Part shown: piece by piece, positions 18,559-26,789 of the stretch | Numbering within the stretch: the stretch's first letter is position 1 | Layout: every line of letters starts with the position of its first letter | NCBI GenBank assembly: GCA_913057135.1 | Contig: CAJXNM010000026.1 | Location: 1-39,993, forward strand | Length of the DNA: 39,993 nucleotides | From: an uncultured Halieaceae bacterium | GTDB lineage: Bacteria; Pseudomonadota; Gammaproteobacteria; Pseudomonadales; Halieaceae | Direction: 5' to 3' | Translations under genes and position numbers: made by a program | Notes under the pieces: generated by a model | Seen by the model: only the letters and a program-made list of their open reading frames with translations | Told to the model about the DNA's origin: nothing | Databases searched by the model: none

Positions 18559-19920
18559 TTAGTCAGTAATCGCTGCCAGCAGACGGTGGAACCGGTCGGC
18601 TACCGGGTAGTCCCCATCGGTCCAACCTAGTCTCACGATGACGGTATCGTGGCTCGGGAATACCATTAAAAACTGTCTACGGTTACCAGACGCGAAAAAC
18701 GCGTCTGCTGGCAACTCGGGGAAGCGAAGGGTTGCGTTGCCACGATTAAGCCACCATTGATAGCCGTAGGCCCGATAATTGTTGCTACCGTTCGGGGTGG
18801 TTGCTCGCTCGACCCAGTTTTCGCTCAGCAGTCGATAGCCATTGATTTCACCCTTGGCCAACATCAACTGGCCCAGTCGAGCCCAGTCCCGTGCCGAGGC
18901 ATACAAATAAGAGCTGCCAATGAACCGACCGCTGGCATCCACTTCAAAAACCGCCTGCTGTAGACCCAAGGGCCTTGCAATATGGTCAGAAAAATCTGCC
19001 AGCGCCGCCTGTGGTCCCCCTAAGATCTCGGTGTACAGATAGGCAAGGATATTGGCGGTACCCGAGCTGTAATTGAAGTGTTTGCCGGGAGGCTCACCCA
19101 GGGGCTGTGCAATGGCATAAGCGCCGACCGATGGGCTGTTAAATAGCATAGCGGTGGCATCGTCACCCGGTAGGTAGGCTTCGCTGAAGTCGATGCCGTC
19201 GGTCATGGTGAGAAGATCGACCAGGTCGATCTCGGCACGCTCATCCTGCGACCATGCGTTAAATAGCGGCGACTCGACATCTGTCAGGAGGCCCCGATAC
19301 TCGAGGTTGCCTAGCATCACGGCGGTCATACTCTTTGCCATAGACCAACCGAGTAGCGGCGTCGTGGCACTGGCACCCTGTGCGTATGTCTCGGCCACTA
19401 CTTGTCCGCGGTGCACAACCAGTAATGCCCGGGTATTTAAGCCCTCGCTGTTGTCCTCTTGAACCAGTTCGTCCACCAAGGTTTGCAAGGGCAGGGTGGC
19501 TGCAGATACCTGCGGTCCGGCAGGCCAGACATCTCCTGGTGAAGTGATGGCAATGGGTACCGTCAATCGCTGCCGCGTTTCGTAACTGGCATCGTCAATG
19601 GCACAACCCAAACCGGGAACAAAACTGGCGGTTTTCTCTTGGCTGCCAAGCAAGTTGGCGGAGACGGATTTCCCATCGTCGTTGTAAGTAACGGTTAGGT
19701 ATTTCAGCAGCGCCGAGTATTGCTCAAGATCCTGCCGAGCCCGATCACGATCCTGCCCCATCACGTGTTCAGCGCTGCATAAAAGCTTTGCACCCATTCC
19801 CGTACCGACGGCTGCAGCTGTGGCAAAAAAGCCTGTTGCCCAGCCCAATGCCACTGCAAAGAGCAGTAAGCCCAGCAGTGTCAGCAGTATGCGTTGGCCA
19901 ATGCGAATAAGCAGGGTCAT
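18559..19920 (-). CDS. membrane-anchored class C beta-lactamase-like serine hydrolase
   Basis: A 453-residue protein with an uncleaved or signal-like N-terminal helix (residues 9-35), so the enzyme part faces the periplasm. It carries the class C serine hydrolase triad: nucleophile in S193-M-A-K196, Y284 in NYSSGTAN, and a late 'GWTDGD' strand in place of the KTG box. Long relatives include 6-aminohexanoate-dimer hydrolase and esterase EstB types, so amide or ester hydrolysis is likelier than antibiotic resistance. The ATG at 19920 has GAGGA five bases upstream; the longer frame to 19971 would overlap the AlkB gene. It may be cotranscribed with alkB (44-base gap). Confidence 0.85.
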   Translation of the reverse strand: MTLLIRIGQRILLTLLGLLLFAVALGWATGFFATAAAVGTGMGAKLLCSAEHVMGQDRDRARQDLEQYSALLKYLTVTYNDDGKSVSANLLGSQEKTASFVPGLGCAIDDASYETRQRLTVPIAITSPGDVWPAGPQVSAATLPLQTLVDELVQEDNSEGLNTRALLVVHRGQVVAETYAQGASATTPLLGWSMAKSMTAVMLGNLEYRGLLTDVESPLFNAWSQDERAEIDLVDLLTMTDGIDFSEAYLPGDDATAMLFNSPSVGAYAIAQPLGEPPGKHFNYSSGTANILAYLYTEILGGPQAALADFSDHIARPLGLQQAVFEVDASGRFIGSSYLYASARDWARLGQLMLAKGEINGYRLLSENWVERATTPNGSNNYRAYGYQWWLNRGNATLRFPELPADAFFASGNRRQFLMVFPSHDTVIVRLGWTDGDYPVADRFHRLLAAITD

Positions 19921-19964
19921 GGCTGTCCTCGGTTTTGTTGTTGGGCGAGCCGGTGACCTGGAGC

Positions 19965-20618
19965 TTAACAAGTAATGATGCGTCGGAATGTTAGATTGAG
20001 TCGCGGCTGCGTAATTTTTTTACTTCTGGGCAGCTGATGACGCCAATGCTGTTGGGTGGCACCGGCCATGACAAGCAGCGAGCCCGCGGGTAGCCAGACT
20101 TTATGGGTTTCCCCGCTGTGCCGGTGACGTAAATCAAAGCGTCGTGAGCAGCCGAGATTGAGCGAGGCGATAACCGGCTCATGTCCTAACTCAGGCTCAT
20201 CGTCAGCATGCCAGCCCATAGCGTCGTTGCCATCGCGATAGAGGTTCAACAGCACGCTGTTGAAAGTGGTCTTGCTTATATCTTCGCAGCGTTGGCGCAA
20301 GGCCTGGAGTGTCGGTACCCAAGGTTCGGGGTACCAGGTATCCCCGGAATACCGGTAAATAGCCTCTGGATCCCCATGCCATGCGATGAGTCTAGGCTGC
20401 ATGACCTGCTTACCAAACAGGCGAATACTGCGTTGTTGCCAATGAATGCCGCTCTTTAACGCCAGAAAGTACGCTGAACTTTCTTCATCCGAGAGCACCT
20501 CGTGGTACAGCGTTACCCGGCACACACTTGTGGGATCCGATCCGATGATCCACTCGGGGCTTGGCAGATCAGCAACAGGGTCTTGTAGGATAGGCGGCGT
20601 TATCAACGTGACGTCCAC
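19965..20618 (-). CDS. alkB: AlkB-type 2-oxoglutarate/Fe(II) dioxygenase
   Basis: A 217-residue protein of the AlkB family, closer in layout to ALKBH2/3-type proteins. PRLIAWHGD is the nucleotide-recognition area and NLYRDGNDAMGWHADDE contains the 2OG-binding N-x-Y and the iron ligands H137 and D139. H194 in QHWRHQLP is the third ligand, and R206 and R212 in PRLNLTFR bind 2-oxoglutarate. It oxidatively removes methyl groups such as 1-methyladenine and 3-methylcytosine from DNA or RNA. The start is a GTG with a weak ribosome site, so it could shift by a few codons. It is divergent from yeeN. Confidence 0.9.
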   Translation of the reverse strand: MDVTLITPPILQDPVADLPSPEWIIGSDPTSVCRVTLYHEVLSDEESSAYFLALKSGIHWQQRSIRLFGKQVMQPRLIAWHGDPEAIYRYSGDTWYPEPWVPTLQALRQRCEDISKTTFNSVLLNLYRDGNDAMGWHADDEPELGHEPVIASLNLGCSRRFDLRHRHSGETHKVWLPAGSLLVMAGATQQHWRHQLPRSKKITQPRLNLTFRRIITC

Positions 20619-20694
20619 TGTTGTAGCAAGTTTCCAAACTGTAGCCGGTTTGCGGGTAAAATCCTGCCAACTAACAATGTCACAGGAGTCGACA

Positions 20695-21408
20695 ATGGGT
20701 CGCGCTTACCAGAATCGCAAAGCGTCTATGGCCAAAACGGCCGATATGAAAACCAAGCTGTATTCGCGCTACAGCCGCGAGATTTATGTCGCAGCCAAAT
20801 CTGGCGGTATTGATCCCGATGCCAATCTTACCCTGAGGTCGCTGATTGATCGTGCAAAACGCGAGCAAGTGCCCTCCCACGTAATTGACAAAGCCATCGA
20901 CAAAGCTGATTCAGGGGCCGGTGAGGATTTTCAGGTGGCCCGTTATGAAGGTTTTGGTCCGGGCGGTGCCATGGTCATGGTCGAGTGTCTTACCGACAAT
21001 CAAAACCGCACGATTGGCGAAATCCGCCCTGCGTTCACCAAAGGCAAGGGTAAGCTGGGTACACCGGGTACCGTGTCTCATATGTTTGAGCATGCCGCTG
21101 TTTTTGCATTTAAAGGCGATGAAGATGAGGTGCTTGAGACTCTGCTAATGGCCGATGTCGATGTGCTGGATGTCGAGTCCGAGGAGGGTGTGGTGAACGT
21201 CATGACACCTCACAGCGAGTATGCGAAGACCCGCAATGCGTTGACCCAGGCGTACCCAGGTATTGACTTCGAGATGGATGAAATTCAGTTTGTCCCCAAA
21301 GGTGAGACGCCTCTGGCGGGCGAGGAGCTGGAGCAGTTCGAAAAGTTGATGGACTTACTGAATAACGTCGACGACGTTCAGAATATTTACCACGACGCTA
21401 AATTTTAG
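20695..21408 (+). CDS. yeeN: YebC/PmpR-family protein, YeeN type
   Basis: A 237-residue three-domain protein of the YebC/TACO1 family. MGRAYQNRK opens the protein where YeeN has MGRKWANI; YebC itself has MAGHSKWAN. Family blocks are EIYVAAKSGGIDPDANLTLRSLI, QVPSHVIDKAIDKA, RYEGFGPGGAM and TPGTVSHMFEH. Members bind DNA as regulators, and recent work ties YebC proteins to relief of ribosome stalling at proline stretches. The ATG at 20695 has AGGAG seven bases upstream. The longer open frame to 20446 runs through the opposing alkB gene and is not real. The stop lies in a small palindrome GCTAAATTTTAGC. Confidence 0.93.
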   Translation: MGRAYQNRKASMAKTADMKTKLYSRYSREIYVAAKSGGIDPDANLTLRSLIDRAKREQVPSHVIDKAIDKADSGAGEDFQVARYEGFGPGGAMVMVECLTDNQNRTIGEIRPAFTKGKGKLGTPGTVSHMFEHAAVFAFKGDEDEVLETLLMADVDVLDVESEEGVVNVMTPHSEYAKTRNALTQAYPGIDFEMDEIQFVPKGETPLAGEELEQFEKLMDLLNNVDDVQNIYHDAKF

Positions 21409-21536
21409 CGGTAAGCCCGGGCGGCGTTTTAGGCACCGCCATTCCCATGACATCTTGAGCCGAGTGAGGTTGAGGTGGCCGCGGGGAAAAGCCAGAGCCA
21501 GTCAGAACAATAACAGGCCAACCACAGGGGGCAGCA

Positions 21537-24500
21537 ATGTCAGCATGGCAGCGACCTTGGCATGACCACATTGACGGCGCTAAATCGGTTGCCGAAGCCG
21601 AGCGGGTAAGCGCTCTTCGTGAGCGCGCCATGCTCGATGCTGACGCTCGAGCAGCCATTGGACGCCGGGCGGTCCGCTGGGTGGAACAGATTCGTGCGCG
21701 ACACGATGCCGGCCTCATGGAGATATTCCTAGCGGAGTATGGGCTCTCTACCGAAGAGGGCATTGCACTTATGTCCCTGGCCGAGGCCCTGCTGCGGGTA
21801 CCGGATGCGGCCACCATCGACGCACTGATCGAGGACAAAATTGCCCATGGTGATTGGCAGCGCCACCTAGGACGATCCCCATCGACCTTGGTGAATACCG
21901 CATCGATTGGTTTGTTGATCACGGGACGTTTACTCGACGATGGCGCCCCTGCCCGCAGTGCCGCAGGCCTGCGCAAGTTGGTTAAACGTTTGGGCCAGCC
22001 TGCGATTCGCACCGCGGTCGCAGCAGCCATGGCGCAGATGGGGCGCCAATTCGTTTTGGGCGAGACCATCACTGGGGCTATGACTCGGGCCAAACACTAC
22101 GAGCAGCGCGGTTATACCTTTTCCTATGACATGTTGGGAGAAGCGGCAAGGACCGCAGAGGCGGCTCATGCCTATCGTAAAGCCTACGAACTAGCCATTG
22201 AGGCAATTGCAGGGCGCTGCCAAGCTTCGGTGCCCTTCCATGACAACCCCGGTATTTCCATCAAATTATCGGCCCTGCATCCGCGTTATGAGGAGGCTCA
22301 ACGGGAGCGCTGTATGCGCGAGTTGGTGCCCACGGTGCTCGATCTGGCCCTGCGTGCTCGCGCTGCCAATATGGGTTTATCGATTGACGCCGAAGAGCAG
22401 GATCGTTTGTCGCTCTCCCTCGATATCATCGCTGCTGTACTGAGTGACCCGCGTTTGGCGGGCTGGGATGGGTTTGGTGTGGTGGTACAAGCCTATGGCC
22501 TGCGCGCTGACCATGTCATCGACGAGCTGTATGCCCTCGCCACTCAATTCGATCGTCGATTAGCGGTGCGACTCGTCAAGGGCGCGTACTGGGATGCCGA
22601 AGTTAAGTTAGCGCAAGTGGAGGGGTTACAACACTTCCCCGTCTTCACCCGCAAAGCCGCTACCGACATTAGCTATTTAGCCAATTGTCGTACGCTACTT
22701 AATTACCGGGATCGACTATATCCCCAGTTTGCTACCCACAACGCCCACACGGTGGCGAGTATCCTGCACATGGCCGATGGCAGTCGCGACTTTGAGTTCC
22801 AGCGCCTGCACGGTATGGGTGAGAGTTTGTATGCCCTTTTGCATGACGAGTTTGCCGGTGAAGAGGCGCTGCGCTGCCGAGTTTATGCGCCAGTGGGGCA
22901 GCACGAGGATCTGCTGGCCTATCTTGTGCGTCGGCTGCTTGAGAACGGTGCTAATTCCAGCTTCGTCAATCAAATGGTTGACCCGACTATCCCGCCAGAG
23001 ACCGTCGTTGCTGATCCCTATGAGCAACTCGATTTTGGGCATCATTTGTCCTCGGGCAGCCAGCTTTATGGTCAGTATCGACGTAACGCTCGAGGTTTCG
23101 ATCTGACCGATCGAGCACTGTTGGCATGGCTGGAGCAGAATCGAGCATCGTTTCGCAGTCACCAATGGCTAGCACAGCCCCTGTTGGCTGCGACACCGGT
23201 CGACGACCTTCTGGGATGCGGTGAGCGAGCTGTTTATAACCCCGCGCGTAGGGATGAGCGAGTGGGCTTGGTGAGAGAGGCCAATGCCCAAATAGCCCAA
23301 CAGGCGGTGGCGGCTGCCAGGCCCTGGAAGTTGACTGCATCGGAGCGTTCTGATGTGCTCAATAAGGTGGCGGATCGTTACGAGGCGCGAGCAGGTGAAA
23401 TCTTCGCCCTGCTGACCTTAGAGGCCGGAAAAACAATACCCGATGCGGTGGCCGAGCTACGCGAGGCGGTGGATTTTTTGCGCTATTACGCGGCGCAAGC
23501 GGCGGATCTAAGCAGTGAACAAGAGGCGCTGGGTACGATTGTATGCATTAGTCCATGGAACTTCCCGCTGGCTATTTTCACGGGACAGATTGCGGCGGCA
23601 TTGGCCGCTGGCAATGCGGTGATTGCCAAACCCGCAGAGCAAACCGCATTAATCGGCCAGTTGGCCATTGAGTGTTGCTTTGATGCGGGTGTACCGAGAA
23701 CGGCTCTACAGTACGTGCCGGGCACGGGTGCCGACGTGGGTGCGGCACTGTCGGCTGCCGCTTCGGTGGCTGGGGTTGCCTTTACCGGGTCCACCGCGAC
23801 GGCACGTCGTATTCAACACACCATGGCAGACAATCTAAAACCCGGCGCGGTGTTTATTGCCGAGACCGGTGGTCTCAACGCCATGATTGTCGACAGCACC
23901 GCGCTACCAGAACAGGCGGTCGTTGCCGTGATGGAAAGTGCGTTCCAATCCGCCGGCCAGCGTTGCTCGGCGCTGCGTTGTTTGTATGTGCAAGACGATA
24001 TCGCCGATGACTTTATTGCCATGCTTAAGGGTGCCATGGATGAGTGGACGGTGGGTGATCCTTGGTCTTTGGCGACTGATTGTGGGCCTGTTATTGATGA
24101 CGCGGCTCAAGCAAAAATTCTTGAGCACATTGCAGTCGCCGAGCAACAAGGTCGGCTACTGCACCAGGTGCCGGTGCCCGAGTGCGGTTATTTTGTGCCC
24201 CCTTCGGTACTGGCGCTGGGTTCGATTAACGAGTTGGCGGAAGAAGTGTTTGGTCCGGTGCTGCATCTGTGTCGCTTCAAAGCCGATCAGTTGCAGCAGG
24301 TCGTGACTGACATTAACGCATCGGGTTATGGTCTTACCTTCGGTGTGCAAACCCGTATTACTCGCCGTGCGGCATGGTTAGCCGAGAAGGTTCACGTTGG
24401 CAATGTATACATCAATCGCAATCAGGTAGGCGCCATCGTGGGGTGTCAGCCCTTTGGCGGCGAGGGTCTCTCGGGCACTGGCCCTAAAGCTGGCGGCCCC

Positions 24501-24935
24501 CATTATTTGCCCCGTTTTACAAAGGCTAGGGCAAGCCGCGTTATCGCTACCGAGTTTGAAATGGCGGGCCCAACCGGTGAAACCAATACCCTGCGCTTGG
24601 TGTCTAGGGCGCCGGTATTTTGCTGTGGCCCGGGCGCAGACTTGGCGCAGCAACAGGCCAATCGTGTGCGGCAGCTTGGCGGCTCAGCCGTAGTACTCGA
24701 CACCCCCCCTGAACCCGAGGCGCTCACCGGCGCTAATGGAATATCCGCTGTTCTTTGGTGGGGTGATGAGGATCGAGGTAGGGCCTATGCCCGTGCGCTT
24801 GCCCAGCGCGAGGGCGCTATCGTACCGCTTATTTGTGGCGAGCCCGATGTGGCCCATGTCTGCCATGAGCGCCATATTTGCGAGGACACAACAGCATCGG
24901 GTGGCAATGCCACGCTGTTGGCTGGAAGTGCTTAG
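21537..24935 (+). CDS. putA: bifunctional proline dehydrogenase / glutamate-semialdehyde dehydrogenase, type B
   Basis: A 1132-residue fusion that oxidises proline to glutamate in two channelled steps. The FAD-dependent proline dehydrogenase barrel spans about 170-480, with VRLVKGAYWDAEVK (344-357) and RLHGMGE. The NAD+-linked aldehyde dehydrogenase part has ISPWNFPLAIF (671-681), general base E776 in AETGG and nucleophile C810 in SAGQRCSALR. There is no N-terminal ribbon-helix-helix domain, so it is not an autorepressor. A divergent C-terminal ALDH-superfamily domain follows residue ~1000 and ends ASGGNATLLA. That combination defines type B PutA. GGGGG lies seven bases before the ATG. It is monocistronic; the regulator is not adjacent. 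Confidence 0.96.
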   Translation: MSAWQRPWHDHIDGAKSVAEAERVSALRERAMLDADARAAIGRRAVRWVEQIRARHDAGLMEIFLAEYGLSTEEGIALMSLAEALLRVPDAATIDALIEDKIAHGDWQRHLGRSPSTLVNTASIGLLITGRLLDDGAPARSAAGLRKLVKRLGQPAIRTAVAAAMAQMGRQFVLGETITGAMTRAKHYEQRGYTFSYDMLGEAARTAEAAHAYRKAYELAIEAIAGRCQASVPFHDNPGISIKLSALHPRYEEAQRERCMRELVPTVLDLALRARAANMGLSIDAEEQDRLSLSLDIIAAVLSDPRLAGWDGFGVVVQAYGLRADHVIDELYALATQFDRRLAVRLVKGAYWDAEVKLAQVEGLQHFPVFTRKAATDISYLANCRTLLNYRDRLYPQFATHNAHTVASILHMADGSRDFEFQRLHGMGESLYALLHDEFAGEEALRCRVYAPVGQHEDLLAYLVRRLLENGANSSFVNQMVDPTIPPETVVADPYEQLDFGHHLSSGSQLYGQYRRNARGFDLTDRALLAWLEQNRASFRSHQWLAQPLLAATPVDDLLGCGERAVYNPARRDERVGLVREANAQIAQQAVAAARPWKLTASERSDVLNKVADRYEARAGEIFALLTLEAGKTIPDAVAELREAVDFLRYYAAQAADLSSEQEALGTIVCISPWNFPLAIFTGQIAAALAAGNAVIAKPAEQTALIGQLAIECCFDAGVPRTALQYVPGTGADVGAALSAAASVAGVAFTGSTATARRIQHTMADNLKPGAVFIAETGGLNAMIVDSTALPEQAVVAVMESAFQSAGQRCSALRCLYVQDDIADDFIAMLKGAMDEWTVGDPWSLATDCGPVIDDAAQAKILEHIAVAEQQGRLLHQVPVPECGYFVPPSVLALGSINELAEEVFGPVLHLCRFKADQLQQVVTDINASGYGLTFGVQTRITRRAAWLAEKVHVGNVYINRNQVGAIVGCQPFGGEGLSGTGPKAGGPHYLPRFTKARASRVIATEFEMAGPTGETNTLRLVSRAPVFCCGPGADLAQQQANRVRQLGGSAVVLDTPPEPEALTGANGISAVLWWGDEDRGRAYARALAQREGAIVPLICGEPDVAHVCHERHICEDTTASGGNATLLAGSA

Positions 24936-25037
24936 GCCGGGCGACTGCTGGCGCAACAGCAGGCGAATGCCTATACGAATGCCTATAAGAGCGCCCTGAA
25001 CCCAAGGCTCAGAGCGCGCAAGCAGCAGCGTTAGCGA

Positions 25038-26180
25038 TTAGTCGCTCACCGAAACCCAGTTATCGCCCTCACTGAGCATATCGGCCAGCCATTGATTGAC
25101 GGTTGTGCCACCGACTTCGCGGGTGAACTGTGCCTGCAAGAAGGTGTGGCTATCGCCATCCGCAATTAGGCTGCGGAAGCGCTCAGGGTGGGCCTGCTCC
25201 AGCGCTGCCATTTCTGTCAGCAGTGCGGCTTCGAAGGCCTCGCCACCAATACCAAGGAACGTGTCGGCAATGACAGAGTCCCGCTTGGTACTCATGAAGC
25301 CCATGCGTAGATTGGGATCCTGATCCAACTGATAAATGTGATAGCCGGTTAGATGACCTTCGGCAGTCACACAGTCTTCACAGCTCTCGGGAAGGAACGC
25401 CGTCGCGTTCCATTCGTTGCTGACGAAATCGATGTAGCCCGGGAAGGCAATACCCACGCCCGAATCGTTGACTAACTCGATAGGTGTATCCGGGAACAGC
25501 TTACGAACTAAGGGCAGTGCATAGTCGGTACCGTAGCCGCCGGCACTATTACCCGTAAGCAGTATCTTACTGGGTGCGGTAAAGGTGCTGGCAACGACAT
25601 CGAGTGCTGCCGACAGGTTCTTCAAACCACGGTGATAGCGATCAACGGTGCCATCATCGTTGTCATCGTACTCGGTATCACCTGAGAACACCGAGCCGTC
25701 GCAGTAGGGCAAGTAAGCTACATCGAAGTCCGCAGCCGGGTTAGCCTCATTGGTGGGATCCATGATGCCAAAGGTAGGCATACCGGGTGTTGCTACAGGC
25801 GTTGCCTGACACAGCTGGCTGGTGCAGGCACCGCCGCCTTCGAGGAAGATCATCACGGCATCGCCATCGCCCTCGCGGGTAGCCATGGTGTATTCACCGC
25901 CGGTCAGACATAGCGGTCCATCACCAACACCAAAGGTGTGCTGCACGATATCCTCGGTGGTTTCCGACAGCATGGGGGTGTACGCACCCAAGTAGCGGTC
26001 AACCCCCTGCGTATACAGCTCTTCAAATGGTTGGGCTTCTGGTTCCGGCTCCGGCTCGGGCTCAGGAGCTGCTGTCGGTGGTTGCGTATTGGGTGCCGAG
26101 TCAGAATCTGAACACGCGGACAGGCCTACTGTGATGACAAGTGCAAGCAGAGCAATGATGTGGGTGTGAGCAACGGCCAT
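25038..26180 (-). CDS. pectin-acetylesterase-like hydrolase, predicted lipoprotein
   Basis: A 380-residue protein with a lipoprotein signal (VGLSAC, lipidated C23), a low-complexity Pro-Glu linker at 37-48, and then a pectinacetylesterase/NOTUM-family domain. Visible motifs are FLEGGGACTSQLC (oxyanion region), TGNSAGGYGT with nucleophile S212, and GDSHTFL with probable catalytic H345. Several cysteine pairs suit an exported protein. It probably removes acyl groups from a polysaccharide or other ester at the cell envelope. The ATG at 26180 has AGGAAA eight bases upstream. It lies 51 bases after the GFA gene on the same strand, perhaps in one transcript. Confidence 0.82.
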   Translation of the reverse strand: MAVAHTHIIALLALVITVGLSACSDSDSAPNTQPPTAAPEPEPEPEPEAQPFEELYTQGVDRYLGAYTPMLSETTEDIVQHTFGVGDGPLCLTGGEYTMATREGDGDAVMIFLEGGGACTSQLCQATPVATPGMPTFGIMDPTNEANPAADFDVAYLPYCDGSVFSGDTEYDDNDDGTVDRYHRGLKNLSAALDVVASTFTAPSKILLTGNSAGGYGTDYALPLVRKLFPDTPIELVNDSGVGIAFPGYIDFVSNEWNATAFLPESCEDCVTAEGHLTGYHIYQLDQDPNLRMGFMSTKRDSVIADTFLGIGGEAFEAALLTEMAALEQAHPERFRSLIADGDSHTFLQAQFTREVGGTTVNQWLADMLSEGDNWVSVSD

Positions 26181-26231
26181 AGTCGATTTCCTTATTGGTT
26201 TTTGTAAAATCAGGCTGTTAATTTGGGGTGT

Positions 26232-26627
26232 TTAAATTTTTGATTTGTGTGCTAATTTCCCAGCGTTTGCTTCCCAGTTTTGACCGTCGAACGGTGTTAC
26301 GGTTGCCTCCAACGACATCCAGTTATCAAGACAGCGCCAGGTAACGGCCACACCGTCCGGGTTAGATCTCGGTATATAAAAACTCTTAATACCACAATGT
26401 TTACAGAACAGATGCTGTGCATTACCCGTGTTAAAGCGGTAACGTCCGAGCTGCTCTTCACCCGATAGCAGTCTGAAGCGCGAGCTGGGCACGATGACAT
26501 GAAGGTTGCCGCTCATGGCACAAATGGAGCAATTACAATCTTCCACTTCCAGCGCGCTGGGTAGGTCTGCCTCGAAGCGAACCGCCTGACAGTGGCAGCC
26601 ACCGAGTTGTGTCGTCAATGTCGTCAT
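26232..26627 (-). CDS. GFA/CENP-V-family zinc protein
   Basis: A 131-residue protein of the glutathione-dependent formaldehyde-activating (GFA) family. Zinc ligands are seen as GGCHCQAV (10-17), CNCSIC (32-37) and FCKHCGIK (about 74-81). Family members are beta-sheet proteins binding two zinc ions; despite the name, most have no proven formaldehyde activity. AGGGTG lies six bases before the ATG. It is upstream of the pectin-acetylesterase-like gene and divergent from the isocitrate dehydrogenase. Confidence 0.9.
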   Translation of the reverse strand: MTTLTTQLGGCHCQAVRFEADLPSALEVEDCNCSICAMSGNLHVIVPSSRFRLLSGEEQLGRYRFNTGNAQHLFCKHCGIKSFYIPRSNPDGVAVTWRCLDNWMSLEATVTPFDGQNWEANAGKLAHKSKI

Positions 26628-26789
26628 GTTGGCACCCTAACTCAGAGTTCTGACCCATGCTAGCGGGCTAAGTGGCGCTGACAATAGCGACCATAAGTGA
26701 ATTTGACCTGAAACTGGGACCATGACCTTCTTAAATACAGAGTGTCGCGGTACCTTTGGCAGCACTTAAAATACACACAGGGGGAAGCT

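Noticed and set aside
18559-19920. Antibiotic-resistance beta-lactamase
   Set aside because: The length, membrane anchor and altered third box fit esterase/amidase relatives rather than AmpC.
20446-20694. N-terminal extension of yeeN
   Set aside because: It runs through the opposing alkB gene; ATG 20695 has a proper ribosome site and the family N-terminus.
24936-25037. Short repeats (GAATGCCTAT twice; CTGCTG/CAGCAG stem) between putA and the lipoprotein gene
   Set aside because: They are too short and lack a T-run; no terminator or mobile element can be supported.
26742-26789. Upstream start for the isocitrate dehydrogenase
   Set aside because: The residues are not family-like, GTG 26790 has GGGGGA before it, and numbering from it matches the characterised ortholog as I recall it.
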